This document shows, piece after piece, positions 45,443 to 54,095 of a DNA stretch of 61,357 nucleotides. Within the stretch, counting starts at the first letter, position 1. The number at the start of each line of letters is the position of its first letter. The notes beneath the pieces were generated by a model. The model was not told the origin of the DNA and searched no databases. It saw only the letters and a list, made by a program, of their open reading frames with translations. This DNA is from Phycisphaerales bacterium. GTDB lineage: Bacteria; Planctomycetota; Phycisphaerae; Phycisphaerales; SM1A02. Position numbers and translations under genes: made by a program. Location of the stretch: the NCBI GenBank assembly GCA_014238785.1, contig JABAAL010000030.1, forward strand, positions 1 through 61,357, in the 5' to 3' direction.

Positions 45443-45829
45443 ATGCCACACACTGATTCAACACATCATGACGACCAAATAGGGCACGTCGTTCCAGTAA
45501 AATTTTTAGTTTTAATCTGCGCTTTACTGCTCTTTTTAACGGCAGTTACCGTTTGGGTTTCGCGATACGATTTCACTGAAATTAACATTGCTGAAATGGG
45601 CATTATCACGGCGTTGTTTGTCGCTACTGTAAAAGCAACTATCGTTGGTTTGTACTTTATGCACCTTCGCTGGGATAGGCCATTCATCGGCTTCATTTTT
45701 GTTGGCTCGATCTTATTCGTTGCACTCTTTATATGTATAGCGCTGACTGACTCGATGGCGTATCAACCCACCATCATCAAGGGCGACACGCCGAAAGTCA
45801 CCGAAGCTATGGATCTTCTAAAACACTAA
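45443..45829 (+). CDS. coxD: Cytochrome c oxidase subunit IV (prokaryotic type)
   Basis: 128 residues from the ATG at 45443. Three membrane helices (KFLVLICALLLFLTAVTVWV, MGIITALFVATVKATIVGLY and FIFVGSILFVALFICIALTD) with the typical FMHLRWDRPF loop. It starts 12 bases after coxA, the place normally taken by coxC. Its TAA shares three bases with the TAG of the convergent DUF3179 gene. Last gene of the respiratory operon. Confidence 0.88.
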   Translation: MPHTDSTHHDDQIGHVVPVKFLVLICALLLFLTAVTVWVSRYDFTEINIAEMGIITALFVATVKATIVGLYFMHLRWDRPFIGFIFVGSILFVALFICIALTDSMAYQPTIIKGDTPKVTEAMDLLKH

Positions 45830-46887
45830 TTAACTGGAAGTGTGATTTTTGAGTTTGGGTGGTTGGCATACCACGTGAACCAGAGGGAGCGCTGCGTTGG
45901 GATGGTATTTCCTGAAGCGTCTCTGGCAATGGCAAAAAGTGGGGCGGTGCCAACCGTAAAGGTAATGGGCGATCCCGAAACATCGAGGGTGATTTCGCCA
46001 TCTTGACCTGCGATAGCAACAAGGTCCTGTATTGCGTATACCTCGTCGCCACCCGTAGTATCGACAACAATAACGTGTGTTTTTGGATTGATCCCGTCGA
46101 TTGGCATGTTACTTACAGGAAAGTAAATAGTATCGTTTAAAAAGTATTGGCGAGGGTCACCTTTACGGTATCGTTTTTTGAACTGATCATTTGGGGCGAC
46201 ACAAGTTGTCTCTGGATTATTTGTAAACCAATCTTTCCAACTTGTCACCTCATGCGTAATTTGTTTCAACGGTATGGATTCACCGGTCACACTCTGGCCA
46301 AGCATCGCAGAGAACAATTGTTCGCCACCAACTTCTTCTTTTGTCGGGTACATCAACATGACACCGTTTCCAGAAAGACCACTCAAGCCAAATGAAACTT
46401 CTTCGCCATGCACGATTCGTTCAAATACGCCTATGTACCCGCTTGGCCAATTCCAGTACACAACAATCGGAACACCGCCAAGGGTGTCGTTGATGACTTC
46501 GTGAACATTAAGCATGTGTAATGGATACGTTCTTGTTTCTCCGCCAAGGGCAACGCCAACAACAAGGTCTCCACTTACGAGAAATTGATTTCGCTCGTAG
46601 AAATTTTTACGCGCAAGTTCTTCAGGAGATAGAATTGCAGGGTTCGTTAATACTGGCGACATGTCGCGATGTTGCATCACTGCAACGAGTGTTTCTTCTG
46701 GAATATGCAAATTTGAAAGATCAAATTCATATGACTCAACGGTTGAGCCATCGCCGGGGCCATGGTTGCCAAGGCGCAGTACCGCAGGCGCAACCGCCCA
46801 CGTAATTATGGAGAGGATAACAATGCCAAGTAAGGCTAGTACCCATCCGCCACTTTGAAATGTAAGTTTCACGCTTTGATCAGTCAT
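45826..46887 (-). CDS. DUF3179 domain membrane-anchored protein
   Basis: 353 residues from the ATG at 46887, inside the end of ctaB. An N-terminal membrane anchor (GGWVLALLGIVILSIITWAV) is followed by a DUF3179 domain: LVVGVALGGETRTYPLHMLN, HEVINDTLGGVPIVVYWNWP and LSGLSGNGVMLMYPT. The family has no known biochemical role. Lying in an operon with heme O synthase and back-to-back with the oxidase genes, it may take part in oxidase assembly, but this is inference. One more start at 46899 is possible. Confidence 0.82.
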   Translation of the reverse strand: MTDQSVKLTFQSGGWVLALLGIVILSIITWAVAPAVLRLGNHGPGDGSTVESYEFDLSNLHIPEETLVAVMQHRDMSPVLTNPAILSPEELARKNFYERNQFLVSGDLVVGVALGGETRTYPLHMLNVHEVINDTLGGVPIVVYWNWPSGYIGVFERIVHGEEVSFGLSGLSGNGVMLMYPTKEEVGGEQLFSAMLGQSVTGESIPLKQITHEVTSWKDWFTNNPETTCVAPNDQFKKRYRKGDPRQYFLNDTIYFPVSNMPIDGINPKTHVIVVDTTGGDEVYAIQDLVAIAGQDGEITLDVSGSPITFTVGTAPLFAIARDASGNTIPTQRSLWFTWYANHPNSKITLPVN

Positions 46888-47833
46888 TGCCTGTCCCAAT
46901 ATTTATGCCCATTTCAATCCATTGAATCGTTTCACGATCAGCGAGCATTGCCACAATGATAAGTGGTAAGTAAATGATGCTTGCAAAGAAAAGCCGGCGG
47001 GCTGAGGCGTCATCTCGCTTACGCCAAAATGTAATAGATTTCATGGTCATAAATCCACCAAGAATAGTTCCAATAATTGCGAAGAGGATACCCGTTGTAC
47101 CGACGACCGTAAGGAAAAGCGCAAGCGGAATAAGACACAAACTTGTTATCACACTGACTCGAGCCGTTAACTCGCCCGTTTTGTCGATGGCGGGTAGCAT
47201 TGTAAAACCACCACGTTCGTAATCTTCACGGTACATCCATGCAAGTGCGAGGAAGTGAGGAATTTGCCATATAAATAATATGCCAGCAAGAATCCAGCCG
47301 CCAAGCTCAATCGTGCCGCTTGCAGCGACCCACCCAATAAGTGGTGGCAACCCACCGACTAGAGCGCCAACAAGTGTGTTAAACGAAGTGATTGTTTTCA
47401 ACGGGGTGTACACCAGAATGTAGATGAGGATTGTAAGCAAAGCAATTCCTGCAGCTTCTATGTTCGCACCAAAACTCAGGATTGCAATACCGATGTACGT
47501 GAGCAAAATGCCAAACACAAAAGCGTGAGCCTTTGAAAGGTGACCAGCGGGAAGGGGCCGAGAAAGCGTACGGTGCATTTTTATATCGCGCGAGTGTTCA
47601 GCAAGTTGGTTCAGTGCCGCGGCAGAACCAGCGCAAGCGGTTGTACCAAGAAGCGTCCAGAGCAAAGTGAGCCAATCGATACCAAGCGGGCTCGCCAAAA
47701 TAAATCCAGCGCCAGTAGTTACAACAACAAGTAAGCTCAAACGAATTTTTGTTAAGTCGCTGTACAATTTGGCAAAACTTGGCTTGATTTGCGTGTTTTG
47801 AACCTCTTCGTTTGTCGGAGTCGTGCTTTTCAT
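46880..47833 (-). CDS. ctaB: Heme O synthase (protoheme IX farnesyltransferase)
   Basis: 317 residues. A UbiA-superfamily prenyltransferase that farnesylates heme B for heme A production. The first aspartate-rich site is in NQLAEHSRDIKMHRTLSRPL and the second region is in YREDYERGGFTMLPAIDKTG; about nine membrane helices. It is divergent from ctaA with only 26 bases between the start codons, and overlaps the DUF3179 gene. Confidence 0.94.
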   Translation of the reverse strand: MKSTTPTNEEVQNTQIKPSFAKLYSDLTKIRLSLLVVVTTGAGFILASPLGIDWLTLLWTLLGTTACAGSAAALNQLAEHSRDIKMHRTLSRPLPAGHLSKAHAFVFGILLTYIGIAILSFGANIEAAGIALLTILIYILVYTPLKTITSFNTLVGALVGGLPPLIGWVAASGTIELGGWILAGILFIWQIPHFLALAWMYREDYERGGFTMLPAIDKTGELTARVSVITSLCLIPLALFLTVVGTTGILFAIIGTILGGFMTMKSITFWRKRDDASARRLFFASIIYLPLIIVAMLADRETIQWIEMGINIGTGND

Positions 47834-47859
47834 CGAAGCGAGGTAGTATACCTTTTCTC
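47834..47859. promoter_or_regulatory. 26-base gap between divergent ctaB and ctaA
   Basis: Holds AGGTA-GTA-TACCT (a 5-3-5 palindrome). On the minus strand this reads TATACT, a good -10, about 14 bases before the ctaB ATG. Both promoters must overlap the neighbouring coding sequences, so the two genes are probably controlled together. Confidence 0.35.
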
Positions 47860-49161
47860 ATGCCAAACGAACCAAAACAAACGGTTGCAAGAGTCTTAAC
47901 TCTCTCTCTTGGAGCAACCACAGCGATGTGGGTATTCTCGTACATAGCCCTCCTTTTTTCAGGAAAAACAGGAGGCGAAATCCTCTTTGTTCTTGGCGCG
48001 CTTTGCCTGCCAATTGCTGCGAGGCATGGAAAGAATCTCAAAGAGGGCGCTTGGATCGGTTTTGTTTCTGCGCTGTTGAACTTGCTCTTGGTGGGCTCTA
48101 TTGTTGGTGGCAAAGCGCCAAGTGACATGTTGACCACGGGAGTAGTTTGGGTCATTGGTTTGTTCGTAGCTTCGATGGTGCTTGGTATCATCGGCGCTTC
48201 GTTGCACAGTCGCCTCAAGGATTGCACGTGCAGTGTTGATTGGCACTTTGGGTTCCTTTGTGTCGCAACATCGCTTGTCTTTTTGATGCTTGTTACCGGT
48301 GGACTCGTAACAGGTATGGAAGCCGGGCTCGCTGTGCCGGATTGGCCCAACAGTTATGGCCATAACATGTTGTTATACCCATTAACTGAAATGGTATCTC
48401 CCGAGAATGAAGGCGTTTTCTTTGAACACGCCCACCGATTGACAGGGATGTTGATTGGCCTAACTTCATTGTTCATGGTCGTCTGTGTTTGGAATTGGAA
48501 TAAGGCTCGAATTGTACGAATGCTCGCACTTGCCATTTTTATTGGAGTATGCTTGCAAGGAGTACTCGGGGGTTTACGAGTCACTGGATTCTTGACGCTT
48601 ACGCAAGATCGTGAAGTACTTGCGCCTAATATATGGTTTGGAATAGTGCACGGTGTTGTTGGACAATTGATTTTCGCCGGTTTTGTAGTGCTTAGCGCGA
48701 TGATGTCTAGGGCTTGGAAGAAGCCAGAAAAAACAGCATGTAAGAGCGATGTAAAGTGGGCAGCAATGTTGTGCGCTGCGATGATCTTACAACTCTTGCT
48801 CGGCGCCGCGTACCGACACATGCTTGGCGACGAAGCACTTGCACCAAAAGCAACCCACATTTTATACACCCACATAGCAGTCGCATTTCTTGTCTTACTC
48901 TTTGCAATTGTGACGGGCATCCGTTGCATGGGAAATGGCAATGCACTCTTGAAAAAACTTGGCATTTCCTTGCATGCGGTTGTTTTGGTGCAACTACTAC
49001 TCGGCGGCGGTGCGCTTGTTGTTATTTTGATTAATAAGGGTGAAACAGCCCCATTGTACGAAGTCATCGTAACGACGTTACATCAAGCGAACGGTGCGTT
49101 ACTTCTTGGCACAAGTTTTGCAACATTTGTGTGGTTTAGACGTATGATGTCTAAGATATGA
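47860..49161 (+). CDS. ctaA: Heme A synthase, with N-terminal membrane extension
   Basis: 433 residues from the ATG at 47860, longer than the usual 300-340. The CtaA/COX15 core starts near residue 128: VTGGLVTGMEAGLAVPDWPN, the heme-ligand block FFEHAHRLTGMLIG, FGIVHGVVGQLIFAGF, and a second half with HIAVAFLVLL and LHQANGALLLG. The first 120 residues add about four membrane helices with no family that I recognise. It oxidises heme O to heme A for the oxidase. Its stop overlaps the esterase start. Confidence 0.92.
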   Translation: MPNEPKQTVARVLTLSLGATTAMWVFSYIALLFSGKTGGEILFVLGALCLPIAARHGKNLKEGAWIGFVSALLNLLLVGSIVGGKAPSDMLTTGVVWVIGLFVASMVLGIIGASLHSRLKDCTCSVDWHFGFLCVATSLVFLMLVTGGLVTGMEAGLAVPDWPNSYGHNMLLYPLTEMVSPENEGVFFEHAHRLTGMLIGLTSLFMVVCVWNWNKARIVRMLALAIFIGVCLQGVLGGLRVTGFLTLTQDREVLAPNIWFGIVHGVVGQLIFAGFVVLSAMMSRAWKKPEKTACKSDVKWAAMLCAAMILQLLLGAAYRHMLGDEALAPKATHILYTHIAVAFLVLLFAIVTGIRCMGNGNALLKKLGISLHAVVLVQLLLGGGALVVILINKGETAPLYEVIVTTLHQANGALLLGTSFATFVWFRRMMSKI

Positions 49162-50651
49162 TTGAACTTTTTATAGCACTTTGTTTGACTGTACAGGAGC
49201 CAGCGGCTTCTGTGCAACCACTTCAGTTTTCGGTAACCCACGATGGTGGAGCAGGCGAATCCATTGATGGTCGATTATTCATCATGCTCACCAAAGGCAA
49301 GTTGCCACTGATTGGCGGGCCGAATTGGTTTAAAGCTGAACCGTTTTTTGCACTTGACGTTGAAGACTGGGACGCAAATACACCACTGGTGCTTGGTGAA
49401 AGCGCAAGTGCTATGGAGCCAATGCGTTCGCTGCAAAGTGGAGAGTGGAAAGCAGTCGCCGTCTTTCGGAAACAAAATGACCGCTCAAAAATTACTGTGC
49501 AGGGTGGTTTGTACGGAGACCCCGTAGTCTTTGAGGGAAGTGGAACAGATGCAGGAACGGTAGAACTGACAGTACACAATCCGGTTCCAGAACGTGAGTG
49601 GGCACCGCACAAAAATTTACGATTAGATGAAAAACGAAGTGTACTGCTTAGCGACTTTTATGGGCGCGAAGTAAAGCACGGCGCTTGCGTGATTGTCCCA
49701 GACGACTACGACCCAAATCGCCCAGAGCCGTATCCAGTCTTGTACTGGATTGGTGGCTTTGGGAGCGACCATTACGGTGGCCGGTTTATGAAGATGATGT
49801 TCACTGCTTCGGATTATGACGATCAAATATGCCGCGTTATTTTGAATGCGCAAGCGTATACGGGACATCATGTGTTTGCTGATTCTGCAAACAATGGGCC
49901 CCGCATGACCGCGTTCCTTGAAGAATGGATTCCGTATCTTGAAGAAACATACAATCTTGGCGGAAGTGCAGAGAACCGTTTTCTTGCAGGACATTCTTCT
50001 GGGGGTTGGGCTGCGATGTGGCTGCAAATAAATAACCCTGATATGTTCGGTGGCTCTTGGGTACTTGCGCCAGATCCATTGGACTTCCATTTCTTCCAAA
50101 CGTGCGATTTGTATGCAGAAGGCGCAAACATGTATGTCGACGAAGAAGGCACTAAGAGACCGATTGCCCGGCAAGGCTCTACACCTTTCTTGTTTGCAAA
50201 AGACTTTGTCGCGATGGGCGACGTGTTAAAAGATGGTGGTCAAATTAGTTCTTTTGAGGCTGTCTTTGGCCCAAAGGGCGAAGATGGGAGACCCGTTGCA
50301 ATGTTCGATCGAGATACCGGTGTAGTCAACACCGAAGTTGTCGAATATTGGAAACGATACGACATTCGAAAATATCTGGAAGATAACTGGGAAACTCTTT
50401 CATCAAAATTAGCAGGAAAAATTAATATAATCGCTGGTGGTATGGATACCTTTTATCTTGAAGACGCTGTCATACAATTGAACGAATATTTTAAAGCAAA
50501 AGATTTCGATGCCATGGTACGAGTTATTGAAAATGGCGATCACGGTTCAGTTTTTCGAACAACGGTCATCCGCGAGATAGATGATTCAATTGCTCAAAAA
50601 TGTGCATTGCAAAACATCCAAAACAAAACTGCAAAGCCTCGAAATGACTAA
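49158..50651 (+). CDS. Exported esterase-family alpha/beta hydrolase
   Basis: 497 residues with a short leader (MIELFIALCLTVQEPAAS). After an N-terminal beta-rich region of about 150 residues, an esterase-D/tannase-like domain follows: YPVLYWIGGFGSDHYGG, nucleophile S in RFLAGHSSGGWAAMWLQ, an acidic residue in IIAGGMDTFYLEDA and the histidine in IENGDHGSVF. The substrate is unknown; periplasmic ester hydrolysis is likely. Starts in an ATGA overlap with ctaA. Confidence 0.82.
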   Translation: MIELFIALCLTVQEPAASVQPLQFSVTHDGGAGESIDGRLFIMLTKGKLPLIGGPNWFKAEPFFALDVEDWDANTPLVLGESASAMEPMRSLQSGEWKAVAVFRKQNDRSKITVQGGLYGDPVVFEGSGTDAGTVELTVHNPVPEREWAPHKNLRLDEKRSVLLSDFYGREVKHGACVIVPDDYDPNRPEPYPVLYWIGGFGSDHYGGRFMKMMFTASDYDDQICRVILNAQAYTGHHVFADSANNGPRMTAFLEEWIPYLEETYNLGGSAENRFLAGHSSGGWAAMWLQINNPDMFGGSWVLAPDPLDFHFFQTCDLYAEGANMYVDEEGTKRPIARQGSTPFLFAKDFVAMGDVLKDGGQISSFEAVFGPKGEDGRPVAMFDRDTGVVNTEVVEYWKRYDIRKYLEDNWETLSSKLAGKINIIAGGMDTFYLEDAVIQLNEYFKAKDFDAMVRVIENGDHGSVFRTTVIREIDDSIAQKCALQNIQNKTAKPRND

Positions 50652-51081
50652 GCGAATTGTCCAATCGGAATGCATAGACTCGCAACTGGATGCAATGACG
50701 CAAGCGCTGTTGCAGCAGGCAATCCAAAGCGTAACAACCCATGGCGTGTTTAATTTGGTGCTCAGCGATTCAGATGCGCTAGGCCATTTGTACGCACGCT
50801 TGATGTACGATCCCGACCTTCGGGCAATGCCGTGGAACGCGACGCACCTTTGGTTTTTACGTGGAGTGGAGGAATCAATTGTGTGTCATTCCGGCATTCC
50901 AGAAGAGAACGTGCACAGTAATACCGTTGACACACCCATGGATTGTTGTCTTATTTCTTGCAGCGATATTGGTGCTATTTCAGAGGAGCTAAGCCAACAC
51001 TGCACTGCGTTCCTAGTTCTTGCAGATACGAATAAGTCCATTGATTGGGACCATTCGGGCGTTGCACACTGGTTTTGTTGA
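50644..51081 (+). CDS. Degenerate 6-phosphogluconolactonase-like protein
   Basis: 145 residues from the ATG at 50644, overlapping the esterase by 8 bases. The layout of an N-terminal half of 6-phosphogluconolactonase can be seen: FNLVLSDSDALGHLYARLM where the family has LSGG(S/T)TP, then MPWNATHLWFLRGVEE and SGIPEENVHSNTVDT. The phosphate-binding SGG and the DERCV motif are lost, and the GxGPDGHTASLFP block is missing. Just after the stop, another frame continues VERRVPAPSLPLKEYEK, like the family's C-terminal end. Function doubtful. Confidence 0.5.
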   Translation: MTKRIVQSECIDSQLDAMTQALLQQAIQSVTTHGVFNLVLSDSDALGHLYARLMYDPDLRAMPWNATHLWFLRGVEESIVCHSGIPEENVHSNTVDTPMDCCLISCSDIGAISEELSQHCTAFLVLADTNKSIDWDHSGVAHWFC

Positions 51082-51194
51082 GCGAAGAGTACCTGCTCCA
51101 AGTTTGCCGCTCAAAGAGTACGAAAAAATAATCCCGCGGGCCGTTTATCTTGACTGATTTAGATGGCGATGAAAACATGAATAGTAGTAATACT

Positions 51195-51623
51195 TTAATT
51201 CTCATTGCAAGTAGGGGACTGTTCCCCAAGAAAATCATTGAGGATTTCGGCAGCGGCGAGTGCGTCGCGCATCTTCTTCTTTTGTTTGTGCGTTTTACCG
51301 GATCCGGAAAGTTTTTCTTCAGCGGCTGAACTTGTGAGCCGTTCGTCTTGGAAATGGATGTCTAGGGTTGTTGCTGTTTGTAACTTTTTTGCAAACGCTT
51401 TTGTGATGGCAACGCGCTGTCCGGGAGTTCCATCCATATTAAGAGGCAGCCCTAGCACAAGTGCGTCCACGCCTTGTTCTTCAATTGCTTTTGTGAGTGC
51501 AGTAATGAGCGAGTCGCCGATGGGAACTTCCAACACGCAAACGGGTTGCGCCATACGCAACTCATCATCGCCGACGGCTAGACCAGTTCGTTTATCGCCA
51601 AGGTCGACTGCTAAATATCTCAT
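51195..51623 (-). CDS. ruvX: Putative pre-16S rRNA nuclease / Holliday junction resolvase YqgF
   Basis: 142 residues of RNase H fold. The catalytic acid block is YLAVDLGDKRTGLAVGDDE, and later motifs are ALVLGLPLNMDGTPG, FQDERLTSSAAEEKL and MRDALAAAEILNDFL. YqgF is needed for 16S rRNA 5'-end processing and was named RuvX from its similarity to RuvC. It overlaps manC (ATGA), and ruvA lies on the other side. Confidence 0.92.
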   Translation of the reverse strand: MRYLAVDLGDKRTGLAVGDDELRMAQPVCVLEVPIGDSLITALTKAIEEQGVDALVLGLPLNMDGTPGQRVAITKAFAKKLQTATTLDIHFQDERLTSSAAEEKLSGSGKTHKQKKKMRDALAAAEILNDFLGEQSPTCNEN

Positions 51624-52690
51624 CGTAAATCATCGTCAACGAGCCCATGCATTTCTTTGACACGCTGCGCTTCACTTGCTGGAAAGACCAGCGTTGCATC
51701 ATCGGTATGCACGATGACTAAATCTTCACAACCGATGGTTGTAATTGTATGTGACTTATCACTTGAAACACAAAGCACATTGTTGGAATCAAGGTGGAGT
51801 GATTTTGTGTCGCTCTTATTGCCATTGCTATCTGCTTTGATCGTGTCACCATAACTAGGCCACGAACCAACGTCGAGCCACTGCACAGCCATAGGAACGG
51901 TGCATAGAGTGATCGCATCGTCCGATGATGCCGGTTCCATCATGCCATAGTCAACGCTGATTTTTGGAAGGGATGGATACACCTCGTTTAGAACACTCTG
52001 TTGTTTATCAGTTCCCCACGCATCTGCGATTCGTTTGATAGCAGCGTACGACTTCGGTTGTAATCGTTCAAGCGCAGAGAGGAACGAGCCGGCATGGAAA
52101 ATGAACATGCCACTGTTCCAAGCAAAGTTGCCAGAAGCGATATATTCCTCGGCGGTTTGCTTGTCTGGTTTTTCAACGAAGCGTTTGCATATTCGTGCGC
52201 CATCACAAATCGTTTCCCCAAGTTCGACGTAGCCATATCCTGTTGCAGGAAACGTTGGTGTAATTCCAAATGTAACAAAGCGTGCTACGTTCTCTTCAAC
52301 AAGCGAAAAGCCAATGTCAAGACATTTTGCAAACTCGTCTTGCGGTCGGATGATATGGTCAGCAGTCAATACCGCGAAAATTGCATCGGGATCTTGCTTG
52401 AGCAGCGCTGCGGCGGTAAACGCAACGGCGTTGAGTGTGTCACGTGGTTCGGGCTCACCGAGAAGTTGCGATGTTGGCAAGCCAAGTTTTTCGCAGATGA
52501 TCTCTTGGTGTATTTGGTTTGTGCATACCCATTGTTGTTCTGTTGCAACAATGCCATCGAGACGTACTGCTGCAATTTCCAATAGCGACTTACCGTCGAA
52601 CAAACCAATCAATTGTTTCGGCGTTTCGCCTCGGCTCATTGGCCAAAGTCGAGTGCCGCTTCCGCCAGCCATAATCATTGCGTGTCTCAT
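51620..52690 (-). CDS. manC: Mannose-1-phosphate guanylyltransferase
   Basis: 356 residues, the short form without the isomerase domain. Makes GDP-mannose. Nucleotide site MAGGSGTRLWPMSRGETPKQL-type signature at the N-terminus, then FAVLTADHIIRPQDEF, GYGYVELGE, FVEKPDKQTAEEYI and NSGMFIFHAGSFL, all typical. It is wedged between ruvX and ruvA with 4-base overlaps on both sides, so a sugar-nucleotide enzyme is cotranscribed with DNA/RNA processing genes. Confidence 0.92.
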   Translation of the reverse strand: MRHAMIMAGGSGTRLWPMSRGETPKQLIGLFDGKSLLEIAAVRLDGIVATEQQWVCTNQIHQEIICEKLGLPTSQLLGEPEPRDTLNAVAFTAAALLKQDPDAIFAVLTADHIIRPQDEFAKCLDIGFSLVEENVARFVTFGITPTFPATGYGYVELGETICDGARICKRFVEKPDKQTAEEYIASGNFAWNSGMFIFHAGSFLSALERLQPKSYAAIKRIADAWGTDKQQSVLNEVYPSLPKISVDYGMMEPASSDDAITLCTVPMAVQWLDVGSWPSYGDTIKADSNGNKSDTKSLHLDSNNVLCVSSDKSHTITTIGCEDLVIVHTDDATLVFPASEAQRVKEMHGLVDDDLR

Positions 52691-53304
52691 ATATTCCCCT
52701 TGAGTTGGAACGATATCTGAACAAGTTGGTCGGCGGTGTTAATTTCTGGATTTGTGCCAAACGCAAGTTGTACAAGCCGCTTTGCATCGCGCTTTGTTTC
52801 GCCAAGTTGCACAAGCATCAAGATAGCGTCTTCGCTAAACGGAGGCATCGTCACTTCGATGGTTGAAGCAATTTCACCAACAAACACATCGACCTTTCCA
52901 TGCAACTCTGCAATGATTGTTTCGGCGGAGCGCTTGCCAATCTCGGGCATTTCGGTCAGCGCTTTTGTATCGCGATTTGCAATTGCCGTTGCGGTTTCAG
53001 CAAATGGACGAACCAGCGCACGGAGCGCCTTGCGATTGCCGATACCTTTGACAGTTGTAAACAATTCAAAAAATGCACGGTCGCGTTCCGATGAAAAACC
53101 AATGAGACGTGGCAAAAAAGAACTGCCTTGCGACTGCCCTTCAAGATAGTGGAGCGTAAAAAATTCAATTGGTTGACCGATTTTGCTAAGAAGCTCTGGG
53201 ACATTTGCAGCAGGAACGAATAACTCATATGTCATCGCTTCGACGAGTAGCAGGGCCGAGCGTTCGGTGAGTTCAACTAATTCTCCTCGTATTCGTGTAA
53301 TCAC
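52687..53304 (-). CDS. ruvA: Holliday junction branch migration protein RuvA
   Basis: 205 residues. The N-terminal OB fold (MITRIRGELVELTERSALLL) is followed by two helix-hairpin-helix motifs (TVKGIGNRKALRAL and EMPEIGKRSAETIIAELHGK), a linker and a C-terminal RuvB-binding domain (DAILMLVQLGETKRDAKRLV). Binds four-way junctions with RuvB. ruvB and ruvC are not in the window. Lies between plsC and manC. Confidence 0.93.
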   Translation of the reverse strand: MITRIRGELVELTERSALLLVEAMTYELFVPAANVPELLSKIGQPIEFFTLHYLEGQSQGSSFLPRLIGFSSERDRAFFELFTTVKGIGNRKALRALVRPFAETATAIANRDTKALTEMPEIGKRSAETIIAELHGKVDVFVGEIASTIEVTMPPFSEDAILMLVQLGETKRDAKRLVQLAFGTNPEINTADQLVQISFQLKGNI

Positions 53305-53308
53305 GTTG

Positions 53309-54016
53309 TCATTCTACCAACGGCCAGCCAGTTGCCTTGGATAACCGTTCCCGTAGTCCTTTTGTTATTTCACTTTTTGTTGCGTCTTCTGGAAAATGGA
53401 TGAGTTCGATGAATCGCACTTTTGAATGGGAACGTTCAAACATTGCATCATCCATCTCGTCGTTCATCGGCGTCCCGTCAACAGTGGCAAGCAAAACTGG
53501 CGCCTTGGAATGTGCAATCATCGCCCCAACGCCCTCTGCAAATGGGTGAATCGCCTCCCTAGGCTGTTTTATACCACCTTCGGGGAAAATCCCAATGACG
53601 CCATCATTTCTGAGATGGCGCAATGCACTGCGAAGTCCCGCTGAGTCTTGCCCATCTCGTGCGACAGGAATTATTTCACCATATTTCCATACTAAATCGA
53701 GGGATGGAATCATATACTCCCTCGCCATGAGCCAGCGGATTTTGAATTTACATTGCGATTGCACCAAAAGCGGATCAATCGGACTTTGATGCTTGCACAC
53801 AACAATCAACTTTCCCGGGAAAACTACCCGCGGGACTGTATCTTTGCCAAATGCTTGGACGTGATGAAAAAAACGCACGTAAAACTGGTTAAAGAGCCAT
53901 AGTAGCGAAGACGGCACATCGCCCATTGCGTGCCTTGCAAGGAGCGGAAGAAGAATTTGCTGGATTGCAGCAATTCCGAGTAACGTTATCGTGATGGAAA
54001 TGATAAAGATGTACAT
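53309..54016 (-). CDS. Lysophospholipid acyltransferase (PlsC family)
   Basis: 235 residues with an N-terminal membrane helix (IFIISITITLLGIAAIQQIL). The catalytic HxxxxD is in VCKHQSPIDPLLV, and the second block is FPEGGIKQPREAI, where EGG replaces EGT. Second PlsC-type enzyme of the window, only distantly like the one at 12434-13150. The substrate may be a lysophosphatidate or another lyso-lipid. First gene of the plsC-ruvA-manC-ruvX run. Confidence 0.87.
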   Translation of the reverse strand: MYIFIISITITLLGIAAIQQILLPLLARHAMGDVPSSLLWLFNQFYVRFFHHVQAFGKDTVPRVVFPGKLIVVCKHQSPIDPLLVQSQCKFKIRWLMAREYMIPSLDLVWKYGEIIPVARDGQDSAGLRSALRHLRNDGVIGIFPEGGIKQPREAIHPFAEGVGAMIAHSKAPVLLATVDGTPMNDEMDDAMFERSHSKVRFIELIHFPEDATKSEITKGLRERLSKATGWPLVE

Positions 54017-54095
54017 TTATTATTCAGTATGCTAGCCGAGAGAGCCCATCATCGGTATCCTGCATCAAGTTTGCTCGTGCAGACAACGAAACGAT

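Noticed and set aside
43752..45829. A hidden coxC between or inside the oxidase genes
   Set aside because: Only 11 bases separate coxA and coxD, and CoxA ends at residue 559 without extra helices; no subunit III motifs were seen.
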